A stretch of DNA of 64,000 nt, from contig NZ_CP023407.1 of assembly GCF_003665435.1 (NCBI RefSeq), positions 868,001 to 932,000 on the forward strand, read 5' to 3'. Shown here piece by piece: positions 26,635 through 35,873 of this stretch. The notes beneath the pieces are model-generated. The model was not told the DNA's origin, searched no databases, and worked only from the letters and a program-made list of their open reading frames with translations. The stretch comes from Streptomyces fungicidicus (lineage in GTDB: Bacteria > Actinomycetota > Actinomycetes > Streptomycetales > Streptomycetaceae). The position numbers and the translations under genes are program-made. How positions within the stretch are numbered: position 1 is the stretch's first letter; each line of letters begins with the position of its first letter.

Positions 26635-26674
26635 GTCGAGGGCCCTGTCCACCTGAGTGGACAGGGCCCTCGAC
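26635..26674. terminator. Strong hairpin between the EEP gene and tRNA-Pro copy 2
   Basis: Perfect 18-bp arms GTCGAGGGCCCTGTCCAC / GTGGACAGGGCCCTCGAC with loop CTGA. It lies 26 bp 3' of the tRNA on the minus strand and also downstream of the convergent EEP gene, so it can serve both. Confidence 0.8.
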
Positions 26675-26700
26675 CTGGGCTCCGGGCCCGACGTGCACCG

Positions 26701-26774
<74 letters not shown>

Positions 26775-26873
26775 GTGCGATCGCGTGCGGTGAACCGCGT
26801 GATCGCGCGACCATCACTTTACCCCACACCCCCGGGGCGCCCCGAATCGGACCGGGCGCGGGACAATCGGCGT

Positions 26874-27398
26874 ATGGGCAGCATGGACAGCACGTCGTCG
26901 GGCCGGACGGCCGCCGCGCGGGACCGGGACAGTGAGGGGCGGGCCCGCAACGCCCGGCCGCGGGACGGGCTCGGACGGCCGCTGCCGTACGGCGCCGAGG
27001 GGGTGCCCCGGCAGCCCGAGGGGGTGGTGCGGCGGCCGGAGGAGAGTGTCGCGGAGGCGCAGCGGCTGCTGGACGAGGGGAAGCCGTTCCACGCGCACGA
27101 GGTGTTCGAGGACGCCTGGAAGTCGGGGCCGGAGGAGGAGCGCGAGCTGTGGCGGGGGCTGGCCCAGCTGGCCGTGGGGCTCACCCATGCCGCGCGCGGG
27201 AACGCCACCGGCGGGGCGCGGCTGCTGCGGCGCGGGGCCGGTGCGGCGGAGGCGTGGGCCGCGGAGGCGGGACGCCGGCCGCACGGGATCGATCTTCCCG
27301 GTGTGATCGCCTGGGCACGTGACCTGGCGGCCGAAGTGGAGGCGGGCGCCCGGGTGGACGCGGGAGTACGGGCGCCGCGGCTGCGGGAGGCGTCCTGA
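26874..27398 (+). CDS. DUF309 domain protein
   Basis: 174 residues. The DUF309 core is clear: AQRLLDEGKPFHAHEVFEDAWKSG near 62-85 and a helical continuation ELWRGLAQLAVGLTHAARGN. The family consists of small helical proteins with a conserved HxHExxE-like motif and unknown biochemistry. The N-terminal 50 residues are polar and probably disordered. ATG at 26874; a second ATG three codons later is also possible. The next gene, cobF, starts 56 bp downstream on the same strand. Confidence 0.8.
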   Translation: MGSMDSTSSGRTAAARDRDSEGRARNARPRDGLGRPLPYGAEGVPRQPEGVVRRPEESVAEAQRLLDEGKPFHAHEVFEDAWKSGPEEERELWRGLAQLAVGLTHAARGNATGGARLLRRGAGAAEAWAAEAGRRPHGIDLPGVIAWARDLAAEVEAGARVDAGVRAPRLREAS

Positions 27399-27453
27399 CG
27401 CGGAGACCGGGTGCGGTGCACGCTCGGCCGGAGGCGTGCGGCAGACTCGGGGC

Positions 27454-28227
27454 GTGCGAGAGATTCATGTCATCGGTATCGGCGCGGGCGACCCCGACCA
27501 GCTGACCCTGCAGGCGGTCAAGGCGCTGCGGAGCACGGACGTGTTCTTCATCCTGGACAAGGGCGAGGCGAAGGCGGACCTGACCCGGCTGCGCCGGGAC
27601 ATGCTCGACGCGCACGTCCCGGACGGCTCCTACCGGGTCGTCGAGGCGCGGGACCCGGAGCGGGACCGCACGGCGGGCGGGCCGGCGTACTCCCCCGCCG
27701 TCGGGGACTGGCGCAGCGCCCGCGCGGACATCTACGAGCGGATGATCTCCGAGGAGCTGGACGAGGACCGGACCGGGGCGTTCCTGGTGTGGGGCGATCC
27801 CTCGCTGTACGACAGCACGATAGGCGTCCTGGAGGAGGTCCTCCGGCGCGGCCGTGTCGCCTTCGCCTACGACGTCGTGCCGGGCATCAGCAGTGTCTCG
27901 GCGCTGGTCGCCCGGCACCGCACGGGGCTCAACCGGGTCGCCCGCCCGGTGCAGATCACCACCGGCCGGCGGCTCGCGGAGGGGTTCCCGGAGGGCGTCG
28001 ACGACGTGGTGGTGATGCTGGACGCCCACCAGGGCTTCCGCGCGTACGCCGACCAGGACATCGACATCTACTGGGGCGCCTACATCGGCACCCCGGACGA
28101 GATCCTCGTCTCCGGACCGATCGCCGAGGCCGCCCCCCGCATCGAGCGGCTCCGGGCGGAGGCCCGCGAACGCAAGGGCTGGATCATGGACACGTATCTG
28201 CTGCGCCGCCGGCCGGCCGAGGGCTGA
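27454..28227 (+). CDS. cobF: Precorrin-6A synthase (deacetylating), CobF
   Basis: 257-residue tetrapyrrole methylase. The N-terminus IHVIGIGAGDPDQLTLQAVKAL is the family glycine-rich SAM loop, DVFFILDKGEAKADL is CobF-like, and LVWGDPSLYDST and VVPGISSVSALVARH are the other conserved loops. It methylates precorrin-5 at C1 with loss of acetate in aerobic cobalamin synthesis. The start is GTG at 27454. It is convergent with the next pathway gene, cobK. Confidence 0.88.
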   Translation: MREIHVIGIGAGDPDQLTLQAVKALRSTDVFFILDKGEAKADLTRLRRDMLDAHVPDGSYRVVEARDPERDRTAGGPAYSPAVGDWRSARADIYERMISEELDEDRTGAFLVWGDPSLYDSTIGVLEEVLRRGRVAFAYDVVPGISSVSALVARHRTGLNRVARPVQITTGRRLAEGFPEGVDDVVVMLDAHQGFRAYADQDIDIYWGAYIGTPDEILVSGPIAEAAPRIERLRAEARERKGWIMDTYLLRRRPAEG

Positions 28228-28265
28228 GCGGCGGGTCCGGCCGGCCGGCGACCGTCCGCCGGGTC

Positions 28266-29015
28266 TCACGGCCGGGCGAGGGCGTCCAGTCGCTCCAGGA
28301 CCGCCGGTACGTCGCCGGCCGGGGTGACTCCGTCCGGCAGGGGCGGGCGGCGTACGACGACGACCGGGAGGCCGAGGTCGCGGGCGGCGGTGAGTTTCGC
28401 GGCGGTCGCCGCGCCGCCGCTGTCCTTCGTCACCAGCACGTCGACGCGGTGCTCGCGCAGCAGGGCCGTCTCGCCCGCCACGGTGAAGGGGCCGCGGGCC
28501 AGCACCACGCGTGTGTGCGGCGGCAGGGGCGGTTCGGGGGGCTCGACCGACCGGACGACGAAGGACAGGTCCGTCAGGGAGGCGAAGGCCGCGAGGCCGA
28601 GGCGGCCGGTCGTGAGGAAGGCCCGGTGTCCGAGCCGGGGCAGCAGCTCCGCCGCCTCCGGCAGTGAGGCGACCGGGTGCCACCGGTCGCCGGGGCCCGG
28701 CCGCCAGCCGGGGCGGCGCAGCACCACCAGGGGCAGTCCGGCGGCGGCCGTGGCCCGAACCGCGTTCGCCGTGATGGCCCGGGCGAAGGGGTGGGTGGCG
28801 TCGACCACCGCGTCCACGCCCCGTTCGCGCAGCCAGTCGACGAGACCCTCCGCGCCGCCGAAGCCGCCGACGCGCACCTCCCCGGCGACCGCGCCCGGCC
28901 GGGACACCCGTCCGGCGAGGGAGGTGGTCACCCGGAGTCCGGGGCGGGCGGACAGCTCGGCGGCCAGTGCGCGCGCCTCGGCGGTGCCGCCGAGAATGAG
29001 GACGTGGGGGGCCAT
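28266..29015 (-). CDS. cobK: Precorrin-6A reductase (CobK)
   Basis: 249 residues. Signature VLILGGTAEARALAAEL at the N-terminus, VDAVVDATHPFARAITANA near 93 and DVLVTKDSGGAATAAKLTAA near 205, the three hallmark CobK/CbiJ blocks. It reduces precorrin-6A with NADPH, using the product of CobF. The ATG at 29015 was chosen where the Rossmann strand starts. The other corrin genes are not in the window. Confidence 0.9.
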   Translation of the reverse strand: MAPHVLILGGTAEARALAAELSARPGLRVTTSLAGRVSRPGAVAGEVRVGGFGGAEGLVDWLRERGVDAVVDATHPFARAITANAVRATAAAGLPLVVLRRPGWRPGPGDRWHPVASLPEAAELLPRLGHRAFLTTGRLGLAAFASLTDLSFVVRSVEPPEPPLPPHTRVVLARGPFTVAGETALLREHRVDVLVTKDSGGAATAAKLTAARDLGLPVVVVRRPPLPDGVTPAGDVPAVLERLDALARP

Positions 29016-29135
29016 GGAGCCGAGGGTACGAGGCCCGGGCGCCCTGTCCGGCGGCGGGCCGCCCGCGAAGATCGCCGTCCCGCCGCACACACGTACGCAC
29101 ACGTCCTACGATGACGCCGGGTGACTGGAGGAGGC

Positions 29136-30554
29136 ATGGCCGTGGACTGGAGCGGGCGGGGCTATCACGCCCAGCGGTGGGCGGCGCGGGGGGCGCTGGC
29201 CGCCGCCGTGCTGGCGGTGGCGACCCCGCTGGTCTACGGCGGGCTGACCGGCCTGCTGCTGCTGGTGTGCGGGGTCGCGGGACTGGGGCTCAGCGCGGCC
29301 GCGCTGTGGTGGACGCTGACCCTGCGGGGCCCGCTGCGGTGGGTGTCCGCCCTGGTCGCCGTGTGTGTGCCGGCGGGGCTGATCACCCTGTTCGCCGTGA
29401 CGCTGTTCTGGGCGCTGCTGGTGTCCCTCGCGCTGTGGGGTCTGGCCGTGTGGAGCGGCAGGTTCGCGCTGCGCGGAACGGGCGGCGGGCACGCCCCGGC
29501 CCGGGAGCGGCGGCTGCCGCCGCCCCGGAAGCCGGTGCTGATCATGAATCCCCGGTCCGGCGGCGGCAAGGTGGGCCGGTTCCGGCTGCGGGAGAAGGCG
29601 GAGCGTCTGGGCGCCCGGGTCGTGCTGCTCGAGCCCGGCAAGCAGCACGACGTCACCGCGCTGGCCCGGGCCGCCGTCGCCGACGGGGCGGATCTGCTGG
29701 GCGCCGCCGGCGGTGACGGGACCCAGGCCCTGGTCGCGGCCGTGGCCGCCGAGCACGACATCCCGTTCCTGGTCATCAGCGCCGGGACGCGCAATCACTT
29801 CGCCCTGGACCTCGGCCTCGACCGCGGCGACCCGGCGGCCTGTCTGGACGCGCTCACGGACGGCGTCGAACTCCGTGTCGACCTGGGGTTCGCGGGCGGT
29901 CAGCCGTTCGTGAACAACGCGTCCTTCGGCGCGTACGCGGCGATCGTGCAGAGCCCCGCCTACCGCGACGACAAGATCGGCACCAGTCTGGAGATGCTGC
30001 CCGACCTGCTCACCGGCCAGCAGGGGCCCCGGCTGGTCGCCCGCGCCGGGGACACCACGCTCGTCGCCCCGCAGGCCGTGCTGGTCAGCAACAACCCCTA
30101 CCGCACCGGCGACCCGTTCGGCCTCGGGCGGCGGGAGCGGCTGGACTCGGCCGCGCTGGGCGTCCTCGGGGTGCGGCTGGAGGGAGCCATCAGCGCCGCG
30201 GCGCTGCTGCTGAACCCCGAGCCGAGCGGGCTGACCATCGTGACCGCCACCGAGGTCGTCATCGAGGCGGACCGCGCCGAGATCGATGCCGGCGTCGACG
30301 GGGAGGCCATGGTCCTGCCCGCCCCCGTCCACTGCCGCATCGCGCCCGGCGCGCTGCGCGTCCGGGTGCCGCGCAAGCGGCCCGGCGTCACACCCGCCCC
30401 GCCGCGGCTGGACTGGAAGCGGCTGCGCAAGCTGGCGGCGACGGTCGGCCGTACCGCCGCGCCCAGCCGGCTGCACCGCCCGCACGGGGCGCGGGATCCG
30501 CACCGGCCGGCCGGGCGCAACGAACCGGCCGGGCCCCGCTCAGGGCACCAGTAG
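29136..30554 (+). CDS. Diacylglycerol kinase-catalytic family protein with N-terminal membrane segments
   Basis: 472 residues. Four hydrophobic segments span about 20-115. A DAGK catalytic domain starts at VLIMNPRSGGGKVGRF (about 136-151), with the nucleotide motif GAAGGDGTQAL near 193 and SAGTRNHFALDLGL near 216. Such proteins phosphorylate lipids or related alcohols with ATP (diacylglycerol kinase, sphingosine kinase or YegS types). GGAGGAGGC immediately precedes the ATG at 29136; a GTG at 29121 is in frame. The last 15 nt overlap the convergent permease gene. Confidence 0.82.
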   Translation: MAVDWSGRGYHAQRWAARGALAAAVLAVATPLVYGGLTGLLLLVCGVAGLGLSAAALWWTLTLRGPLRWVSALVAVCVPAGLITLFAVTLFWALLVSLALWGLAVWSGRFALRGTGGGHAPARERRLPPPRKPVLIMNPRSGGGKVGRFRLREKAERLGARVVLLEPGKQHDVTALARAAVADGADLLGAAGGDGTQALVAAVAAEHDIPFLVISAGTRNHFALDLGLDRGDPAACLDALTDGVELRVDLGFAGGQPFVNNASFGAYAAIVQSPAYRDDKIGTSLEMLPDLLTGQQGPRLVARAGDTTLVAPQAVLVSNNPYRTGDPFGLGRRERLDSAALGVLGVRLEGAISAAALLLNPEPSGLTIVTATEVVIEADRAEIDAGVDGEAMVLPAPVHCRIAPGALRVRVPRKRPGVTPAPPRLDWKRLRKLAATVGRTAAPSRLHRPHGARDPHRPAGRNEPAGPRSGHQ

Positions 30555-31313
30555 CTGCACGCCGCCCACGACCGTCGCCGCGATCACCAGTTGCTCGAAC
30601 AGGCGCTGGTTGATCCGGTTCACCGCCCATCTGCCGAGGAGCGCGCCGGGTACCACGAACAGCACCAGCACCGCGTCGAGGAGCAGCGAGTCGGCGTCGA
30701 TCAGGCCGAGGCCGGCGCTGAAGGGCAGCTTGGAGGTGTTGACGATGAGGAAGAAGAACGCCGAGGTGCCCAGGAAGCCGAGCTTCCGGAAGCCCGCGGA
30801 GAGCAGGTACATCGACATCACCGGGCCGCCCGCGTTGGCGACCATGGTGGTGAAGCCGCCGAGGACTCCGTAGGAGCGGGCCTTGGCGCGGCCGGCCCGG
30901 GTGGTGACGGCGTCGGGTTCCCCCGTCGCGTCGGCCGTCCGCCGCCGCCACACCGTCACCCCGGCCATCATCAGCAGGATCGCTCCGATGGAGGTCCGGA
31001 CGATCCCGTCGTCCGCCCACACCAGGAACAGGGTCCCGGCGACGACGCCCGCCGCGACCGCCGGGAACAGCTTCCACAGCGTGGGCCAGTGGGCGTGCCT
31101 GCGGTAGGTGAGGACGGCGAGCACGTCCCCGGCGATCAGGATGGGCAGCAGGACGCCGGTGGAGGCCTTGGCCGGCAGTACGGCCGCGAAGATGGCGAGG
31201 CTGACCGTGTTGGCCCCGCTGACGGCGGTCTTGGAGAAGCCGACGAGCAGGGCCGCGAAGGCGAGCGCGGCGAATTCCCAGCCGTTGAGGTGCCACAGCG
31301 TCATCATGTCCAT
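30540..31313 (-). CDS. TauE/SafE (TSUP) family membrane permease
   Basis: 257 residues with about 8 hydrophobic helices and the TSUP repeats LLVGFSKTAVSGANTVSLAIFA near 25 and GGFTTMVANAGGPVMSMYLL near 150. The family moves sulfite, sulfoacetate or other organosulfonates. The ATG at 31313 gives the proper first helix. No ribosome site is evident. The gene is 76 bp downstream of the thiolase gene on the same strand and may be co-transcribed. The substrate is not readable. Confidence 0.85.
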   Translation of the reverse strand: MDMMTLWHLNGWEFAALAFAALLVGFSKTAVSGANTVSLAIFAAVLPAKASTGVLLPILIAGDVLAVLTYRRHAHWPTLWKLFPAVAAGVVAGTLFLVWADDGIVRTSIGAILLMMAGVTVWRRRTADATGEPDAVTTRAGRAKARSYGVLGGFTTMVANAGGPVMSMYLLSAGFRKLGFLGTSAFFFLIVNTSKLPFSAGLGLIDADSLLLDAVLVLFVVPGALLGRWAVNRINQRLFEQLVIAATVVGGVQLLVP

Positions 31314-31389
31314 TTCGGGGACCGATGCTATGCGCAGGCGATCGGCGCCCGTGCGGACGGTCTCGATGGACGGCGTCCCGGGGTGGTGG

Positions 31390-32577
31390 TCAGTGCCTCT
31401 CGACCAGCAGCGCGCTGCCCTGTCCCACGCCCACGCACATCGTCGCCAGGCCCCGTTCGGCGCCGGTGCGGCGCATGCGGTGCAGCAGGGTGGTGAGGAT
31501 GCGGGCGCCGGAGCAGCCCAGCGGATGGCCCAGCGCGATCGCGCCGCCGCCGGCGTTGACCAGGCCGGGGTCGACGCCCAGCTGGTCGACGCAGGCCAGC
31601 GCCTGCGCCGCGAACGCCTCGTTGAACTCCGCCTCCTGGAGGTCGCCGACGCTCCAGCCGGCCCGGGCGAGCACCTTGCGGGTGGCGGGGACGGGGCCGA
31701 TGCCCATGACGTCCGGGTGGACGCCCGCGGAGGCGCCGGCGACATAGCGGCCGAGCGACTCCAGGCCGAGCTCGTTGAGGGCCTCCTCGCTGACGAGGAT
31801 CAGGCCGGCGGCGCCGTCGTTCATCGGGGAGGCGTTGCCCGCGGTGACCGAACCGCCCGCGCGGAACGCCGGCTTCAGCCGGGCCAGCTTCTCGGCGGAG
31901 GTGTCCTCGCGGATGCACTCGTCGGCGTCGACGACCACCCCGTCCGGCCGGGTCACGGGCAGCAGTTCGTCGTCGAAGTGCCCGTTCGCCCGGGCGGCTG
32001 CGGCGCGTTGGTGGCTGCGCAGGGCGAACGCGTCCTGCCGCTCGCGCGTGACGCCGTACCGGGTGGCGACCTCCTCGGCCGTCTCACCCATGGCCAGCAG
32101 GCCGTGCAGGTCCTTCATCGCGGGGTTGACCAGCCGCCAGCCGAGTCGGGTGTCCGCGGTCTCCATGCGGTGCGGGAGGGCCTCGTCGGGACGGGGCAGG
32201 ACGAAGGGGGCCCGGCTCATCGACTCGGAGCCGCCCGCGACGACGATGTCGGCCTCGCCGGACGCGATGGTGCGGGCGGCGGCGGTGACGGCCTCGAGTC
32301 CGGAGGCGCAGAGCCGGTTGACGGTGGCGCCGGGGACGGATTCGGGGAGGCCGGCGAGGAGCGCGGCCATCCGGGCGACGTTGCGGTTGTCCTCGCCCGC
32401 CTGGTTGGCGGCGCCCCAGTAGACGTCGTCGACGCGGGCCGGGTCCAGCGCGGGCACGTCGGCGACCAGACCGCGGATCACGGCGGCGGCGAGGTCGTCG
32501 GGACGTACGGTGGAGAGGGCTCCGCGCAACTTGCCGATGGGGGTGCGGCGGGCGGCGGCGAAGTGGACGGGACGCAC
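31390..32577 (-). CDS. Thiolase (acetyl-CoA or beta-ketoadipyl-CoA type)
   Basis: 395 residues with the complete catalytic set: nucleophilic Cys in [10 protein letters not shown] near 90, His in [17 protein letters not shown] near 350, and Cys in TMCVGVGQG near 382. It splits a 3-oxoacyl-CoA, or condenses two acetyl-CoA. Of the two, the N-terminal [21 protein letters not shown] and length fit PcaF-like (beta-ketoadipyl-CoA) or FadA-like degradative thiolases, but no partner CoA-transferase is nearby. Start GTG at 32577 after AGGAG. Confidence 0.87.
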   Translation of the reverse strand: MRPVHFAAARRTPIGKLRGALSTVRPDDLAAAVIRGLVADVPALDPARVDDVYWGAANQAGEDNRNVARMAALLAGLPESVPGATVNRLCASGLEAVTAAARTIASGEADIVVAGGSESMSRAPFVLPRPDEALPHRMETADTRLGWRLVNPAMKDLHGLLAMGETAEEVATRYGVTRERQDAFALRSHQRAAAARANGHFDDELLPVTRPDGVVVDADECIREDTSAEKLARLKPAFRAGGSVTAGNASPMNDGAAGLILVSEEALNELGLESLGRYVAGASAGVHPDVMGIGPVPATRKVLARAGWSVGDLQEAEFNEAFAAQALACVDQLGVDPGLVNAGGGAIALGHPLGCSGARILTTLLHRMRRTGAERGLATMCVGVGQGSALLVERH

Positions 32578-32608
32578 GACAGGACTCCTGACCGATGCCG
32601 GTGGCGGT

Positions 32609-32639
32609 GCGGTGACCGCGGCATTTTAATTATCACCGC
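32609..32639 (-). promoter_or_regulatory. Putative operator over the thiolase promoter
   Basis: Inverted repeat GCGGTGA-N17-TCACCGC. It overlaps an AT-rich island unusual for this genome, including GATAAT on the minus strand (32629-32634), a likely -10. A second small dyad, TAGT-TTTTG-ACTA, lies just beyond at about 32640-32652. The remaining 190 bp to the Dps gene show nothing clear apart from its ribosome site. Confidence 0.4.
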
Positions 32640-32847
32640 TAGTTTTTGACTATAGACCGCGGGACTGCCGCCTGGGAAGATCCCCGGCTGGCCCCGTCGC
32701 CCTCCGCGGGCCGTGTTTGTGCGGGAGGGGCGGGGGCACCCGCGCGCTCAGGGAGTGGTCGCGGAGCGCCGCCCGCCAGGGAGAGAGCGCACGCGGGGCA
32801 CCGCTCCGCGGGACCACGGACGTCACGAGAAGGAGGAACAGCACCCC

Positions 32848-33330
32848 ATGACCGTCGTGAGGAGCACCCTGCCCGACGAGGCCCGCCGGGTTTCCTGCGA
32901 GGCCCTCCAGGACACCCTGGTGGACCTGCTCGGGCTGTCACTGATCGGGAAGCAGGCGCACTGGAACGTCGTGGGTCCCCGGTTCCGCTCCGTCCACCTC
33001 CAGCTGGACGAGGTGGTCTCGGCCGCGCGCACCCACGCCGACACGGTGGCGGAGCGCGCCGCGACGCTGGGCGTGCCGCCGGACGGCCGCCCGGAGACCA
33101 TCGCCAAGGTCTTCTCGCTGCCGGCCCCGAAGGAGGGCTGGCTGCGCGACTCGGAGGCCATCGAGGTGATGACGGAGGCGCTCGGCTCGGCGGTCCTGCG
33201 CCTGCGCGAGCGTATAGACGCCACCGAGAAGGCGGACCCGGTCACCCAGGACCTGCTGATCTCGGTCACCGCGGACCTGGAGAAGCAGCGCTGGATGTTC
33301 GAGGCGGAGAACTCCCCCGGCGGGTCCTGA
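32848..33330 (+). CDS. Dps-family ferritin-like DNA-protection protein
   Basis: 160-residue four-helix ferritin-like protein. The ferroxidase signature spans helix A and B: GKQAHWNVVGPRFRSVHLQLDEV near 31-53, which is the Dps dimer-interface iron site. Dps dodecamers store iron and shield DNA in stationary phase or oxidative stress. The ATG follows AAGGAGGA. The N-terminal tail is short and has few lysines, so DNA binding is not obvious from sequence. DUF3140 and a DNA glycosylase-like gene follow on the same strand. Confidence 0.88.
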   Translation: MTVVRSTLPDEARRVSCEALQDTLVDLLGLSLIGKQAHWNVVGPRFRSVHLQLDEVVSAARTHADTVAERAATLGVPPDGRPETIAKVFSLPAPKEGWLRDSEAIEVMTEALGSAVLRLRERIDATEKADPVTQDLLISVTADLEKQRWMFEAENSPGGS

Positions 33331-33372
33331 CCGCCCCGGCACCGGAGAACACACGCACGTAAGGGGCACAAC

Positions 33373-33705
33373 ATGAGCGACGCCCTCGAAATGGACGCGC
33401 TGTGGGAGGACTTCCATCGCGTGGTGAACATGACCTCGGCGGAACTCGCGGCCTGGCTGCGGGTGAGCGACGCCGGTGAGACCACCGAGCCGCTGCCGGA
33501 CCGGGCGGGCAGCGAGACCGGGCAGCACGTCCTCGCCATCCTGCAGAAGCGCCGCACCGATCTCACCGACGACGACCTCCGGGTGATGGAGGAGGTCGTG
33601 GACGCCGTCACCGCGCAGACGGACCCGGAGAACGAGCCCGCGGCCGAGGACACACCCCGTCGGCACCGTCTGATGACCCTCGGCCACGACCCGCTCAAGG
33701 CCTGA
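33373..33705 (+). CDS. DUF3140 family protein
   Basis: 110 residues, acidic and helical. The conserved start MDALWEDFHRVVNMTSAELAAWL and the QHVLAILQKRRTDLTDDDLRVM block match DUF3140, small actinobacterial proteins of unknown role. It lies 42 bp after dps and 2 bp before the HhH gene, so the three are probably one unit linked to DNA protection. Confidence 0.82.
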   Translation: MSDALEMDALWEDFHRVVNMTSAELAAWLRVSDAGETTEPLPDRAGSETGQHVLAILQKRRTDLTDDDLRVMEEVVDAVTAQTDPENEPAAEDTPRRHRLMTLGHDPLKA

Positions 33706-33707
33706 CC

Positions 33708-34364
33708 GTGACCGGCCGGGACGAGCGGGTGGTCGGCGCCCTGGTCGGCGCGCACGGCCGGACGTACGCAGAGGAGGCCGGCATCACGCTGCGGGACACC
33801 CCGCAGCCGCTGTACCGGCTGCTGGTGCTGGCCCATCTGCTCAGCGCCCGGATCAGGGGATCGATCGCCGTGGCCGCCGCCCGTGCCCTGCACGAGGCGG
33901 GGCTGCGCGATCCCCGCCGCATGGCCGGCGCCGATTGGCAGGAACGGGTGGACGCGCTGGGGCGGGGCGGCTACCGGCGCTACGACGAGCGCACCGCCAC
34001 CCAACTCGGTGAGGCGGCGGAGCTGCTGAACGAACGCTGGGGCGGGGACCTGCGCAGGCTGCGCAGGGAGGCGGACGGTGACACCGGTGAACTGCGCCGG
34101 CTGCTCCAGGAGTTCCCCGGCATGGGCCCGGCCGGCGCCGACATCTTCCTGCGCGAGGTCCAGCGCGTCTGGCCCGATACCTCCCCGCGGCTGGACGCCA
34201 AGGCCCTGCAGGGCGCCGAGCGGCTGGGGCTGCCGAGGGACCCGGAGCGGCTCCTCGGGCTCGCCGGGCGCACCGAACCGGCCGTGCTCGCCGCGGCGTT
34301 GGTCCGCTCGGCGATCGACAAGGACGTGGCCGAGGACTCGCTGGAGCGCGCCGGCGCCCGGTGA
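33708..34364 (+). CDS. HhH-GPD DNA glycosylase/endonuclease III-like protein without iron-sulfur cluster
   Basis: 218 residues resembling the endonuclease III helical core. A helix-hairpin-helix is visible as LLQEFPGMGPAGADIFLREVQ near 127-147, followed by LDAKALQGAERLGL. There are no cysteines at all, so the [4Fe-4S] loop of Nth/MutY is absent. The catalytic lysine of bifunctional enzymes is not evident, while an aspartate follows the hairpin. Start GTG at 33708, directly after DUF3140. It may repair or bind damaged DNA; catalytic activity is uncertain. Confidence 0.7.
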   Translation: MTGRDERVVGALVGAHGRTYAEEAGITLRDTPQPLYRLLVLAHLLSARIRGSIAVAAARALHEAGLRDPRRMAGADWQERVDALGRGGYRRYDERTATQLGEAAELLNERWGGDLRRLRREADGDTGELRRLLQEFPGMGPAGADIFLREVQRVWPDTSPRLDAKALQGAERLGLPRDPERLLGLAGRTEPAVLAAALVRSAIDKDVAEDSLERAGAR

Positions 34365-34478
34365 CCCGGCCGTCCCGGCCTCCGCCTCCCCCCGTTCGCG
34401 GGACAACGTGATCACCGCGCGGCACAATGGCCGCGACGGCCCGGCACGGGCCGCGCGGGCAAGGGAGAGGGAGAGACC

Positions 34479-35291
34479 GTGAGTGAGAGCCACACCCCGC
34501 CGAGCGGCTCGGCGAGGCTGAACACCGGTGTGGCGCACAACGCGCGCGTGTGGAACTACTGGATCGGCGGCAAGGACAACTACGAGGTCGACCAGCGGGT
34601 CGGCGACCACGTCGCCTCGATCAACCCGGTCGTCCGGGACATCGCCCGCGCCGACCGGGACTTCCTGGGCCGCGCGGTGGCGTATCTGACCGGCGAGCGC
34701 CGTGTGCGGCAGTTCCTCGACATAGGCACCGGGCTGCCAACGGCCGACAACACCCATGAGATCGCGCAGCGGATCGCGCCGGACTCGCGGATCGTCTACG
34801 TCGACAACGACCCGATCGTGCTGGTGCACGCCCGCACCCTGCTGACCGGCGCGAGCCAGGGCGCGACCGACTACATCGACGCCGATGTGCACGACCCGGA
34901 CGCCATACTGGAGCGCGCCGCCGGGACCCTGGACCTCACGCGGCCCGTCGCGGTGATGATGCTGGGGATCCTCAACTTCGTGCTGGACACCGACAAGGCG
35001 CGGGACATCGTCCGCCGGATCATGGCGTCGGTGCCCTCCGGCAGTTTCCTGGTCCTCACGCACCCCACGTTCGACCCCGAGGTCGGCGGCGAACTGCAGG
35101 TCCCGGCCATGGAGTTCTGGAACGAGAACGCCACTCCCCCGATCACTGCCCGGAGCGCCGCGGACATCGGCTCGTTCCTCGAGGGGCTGGAACTCGTCGG
35201 GCCCGGGCTGGTGTCCTGCTCCCAGTGGCGTGCCGCGCCCGGATCCGATCTCGTGGTGCCCCAGTACGGCGCGGTAGCCGTGAAGCCTTGA
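34479..35291 (+). CDS. SAM-dependent methyltransferase (DUF574/Methyltransf_19 type)
   Basis: 270 residues. The N-terminal NTGVAHNARVWNYWIGGKDNYEVD is the signature of this large actinobacterial family, followed by the SAM loop FLDIGTGLPTADNTHEIAQ near 78-96 and VYVDNDPIVLVHAR near 107-120. Streptomyces genomes hold many paralogues with unknown targets. GTG start with AGGGAGAGGGAGAG upstream. Confidence 0.85.
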   Translation: MSESHTPPSGSARLNTGVAHNARVWNYWIGGKDNYEVDQRVGDHVASINPVVRDIARADRDFLGRAVAYLTGERRVRQFLDIGTGLPTADNTHEIAQRIAPDSRIVYVDNDPIVLVHARTLLTGASQGATDYIDADVHDPDAILERAAGTLDLTRPVAVMMLGILNFVLDTDKARDIVRRIMASVPSGSFLVLTHPTFDPEVGGELQVPAMEFWNENATPPITARSAADIGSFLEGLELVGPGLVSCSQWRAAPGSDLVVPQYGAVAVKP

Positions 35292-35313
35292 CCGCTGAAA
35301 GTATGATCAAGCA

Positions 35314-35850
35314 ATGTCTGACATGACCGAAACCACGCCGGGCTGGCTGTCCTCCGACGAGCTGGAGATGGCACGCGCCCAGATGCCGATCCTGTACGTC
35401 GAGGCCGTGCCCGTGCGCGTCGACGACAGCGGTGAAGTCACCAGCGTCGGTCTGCTGCTGCGCATCGGGCCCGACGGCACGGTCAGCCGGACGCTGGTCT
35501 CCGGCCGGGTGCTGCACCACGAACGCGTCCGTGACGCCCTGCTGCGCCATCTGGAGAAGGACCTCGGACCGGTGGCGCTGCCGCGGGTGCCGGCGTCGCT
35601 GCAGCCGTTCACGGTCGCCGAGTACTTCCCGACCCACGGCGTCACTCCGTTCCACGACCCCCGGCAGCACGCGGTGTCGCTGGCGTACATCGTGCCGGTG
35701 ACGGGTGACTGCCGGCCCCGGCAGGACGCGCTCGACCTGGTCTGGTTCAGCCCGCGGGACGCCGTGTCCGAGGCGGTCCAGAGCGAGATGCCGGGCGGCC
35801 ACGGGGTGCTCCTGAAGCAGGCGCTGGCGCACGCGGGCTGCGTGATCTGA
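35314..35850 (+). CDS. NUDIX-family (DUF4916) protein
   Basis: 178 residues. It begins WLSSDELEMARAQMPILYVEAVPVRV and contains a NUDIX-like helix LVSGRVLHHERVRDALLRHLEKDLG near 62-86. The canonical GxxxxxExxxxxxxREUxEExGU box is degenerate (acidic metal residues largely missing), so hydrolase activity is doubtful. The family is conserved in actinobacteria as DUF4916. It lies 22 bp after the methyltransferase on the same strand. Confidence 0.75.
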   Translation: MSDMTETTPGWLSSDELEMARAQMPILYVEAVPVRVDDSGEVTSVGLLLRIGPDGTVSRTLVSGRVLHHERVRDALLRHLEKDLGPVALPRVPASLQPFTVAEYFPTHGVTPFHDPRQHAVSLAYIVPVTGDCRPRQDALDLVWFSPRDAVSEAVQSEMPGGHGVLLKQALAHAGCVI

Positions 35851-35873
35851 CACGCGGGACGCGGGGCCGCCGC

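Noticed and set aside
35314..35850. Calling the DUF4916 gene an active NUDIX hydrolase
   Set aside because: The NUDIX box is degenerate, so only family membership is claimed.
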